A stretch of 5,457 nt of DNA from an uncultured Collinsella sp. (GTDB taxonomy: Bacteria > Actinomycetota > Coriobacteriia > Coriobacteriales > Coriobacteriaceae). The notes under the pieces were generated by a model. It made no database searches. It saw only the letters and a program-made list of their open reading frames with translations, and was not told the DNA's origin. The translations under genes were made by a program, and so were the position numbers. Each line of letters starts with the position of its first letter. The stretch's first letter is position 1. Below are positions 5,228 to 5,457 of the stretch, one piece after another. The DNA lies in NCBI GenBank assembly GCA_902475375.1, contig CABRZC010000113.1, forward strand, positions 1 through 5,457. The letters are read 5' to 3'.

Positions 5228-5457
5228 CGTCCTCATCCCCTTCCGCGGAGAGCTGGGGCTGGGCTCCGCCCAGGCCGAGCAGGTCGAACTTGTCGATGCC
5301 GATGATGATGGCGATCAGGGCGACGCCCAGGACGGGCACGTTGGCGTAGGAGCACAGCAGGAAGCCCAGGAAGTAGAAGGGCACGAGCTGCTTGGTGAGC
5401 ACCAGGCGGCCGAGCATGGCGAAGCCCATGGCCGGCAGGATGTTGGCGGCAACGCCG
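5217..5457 (-). CDS. PTS EIIC component (copy 2), C-terminal part only
   Basis: The last 79 complete codons of an EIIC, from GVAANILPAMG to the acidic tail ending EDDDF, identical to residues 179-257 of copy 1. The N-terminal part lies beyond the right edge, so the frame is open at the boundary rather than truncated by a stop. Codons are strongly G/C-ending. If the missing 5' part shares that bias, copy 2 would be the original donor and copy 1 the hybrid. Confidence 0.93.
   Translation of the reverse strand, partial: GVAANILPAMGFAMLGRLVLTKQLVPFYFLGFLLCSYANVPVLGVALIAIIIGIDKFDLLGLGGAQPQLSAEGDEDDDF

Larger units (their letters stand above)
4394..5457. repeat. 1,064-bp perfect direct repeat, right copy (runs off the window)
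   Basis: Same orientation and sequence as 1602-2665. The spacer between the copies (2666-4393, 1,728 bases) holds the 5' part of EIIC copy 1, its promoter, the EamA gene and a terminator. Recombination between the copies would delete 2,792 bases and join an upstream EIIC to the left EIID and MFS gene. Confidence 0.95.

Noticed and set aside
1602..5457. Mobile element as the cause of the repeat
   Set aside because: There is no transposase, integrase, terminal inverted repeat or target-site duplication; the repeated unit consists only of PTS coding sequence.

Overview
The window is a high-GC bacterial segment in which every supportable gene lies on the minus strand. The codon style, the mannose-family PTS genes and the SIS-domain gene suggest a gut actinobacterium of the Coriobacteriia, such as Collinsella. 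That placement is inferred from sequence style and was not tested by a search. Genes listed from right to left follow the direction of transcription.

Layout: (a) 5457-4403 holds the C-terminal part of a PTS EIIC gene and a complete EIID gene (copy 2), ending in a strong intrinsic terminator (4343-4373). (b) 4314-3424 is an EamA/DMT-family 10-TM transporter whose RBS lies 17 bases past that terminator. (c) 3423-3199 is a regulated promoter and leader. (d) 3198-1611 is a complete EIIC-EIID pair (copy 1), whose last 1,064 bases are, as far as I can read them, identical to copy 2. It ends in another strong terminator (1537-1576). (e) 1519-305 is a 12-TM MFS transporter, again starting just after the terminator. 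(f) 304-135 is a second regulated promoter region. (g) 134-1 is the start of a probable SIS-domain sugar-phosphate enzyme running off the left edge.

The two promoters (upstream of EIIC copy 1 and of the SIS gene) share a 14-bp box covering the -10 and a 12-bp box near -35, separated by exactly 18 bp in both. This points to one regulon for sugar uptake and a SIS-type enzyme. Mannose-family PTS plus SIS-domain deglycase is the logic of known fructoselysine/glucoselysine (Gfr-type) pathways. Here the substrate is a hypothesis only, and no EIIA or EIIB gene is in view.

The most notable features are the perfect direct repeat, the abrupt codon-usage change inside EIIC copy 1 at about the same point where the repeat runs off the window, and the conserved two-box promoter. 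The repeat may reflect recent duplication or gene conversion, but an assembly join at a repeat must be excluded first.
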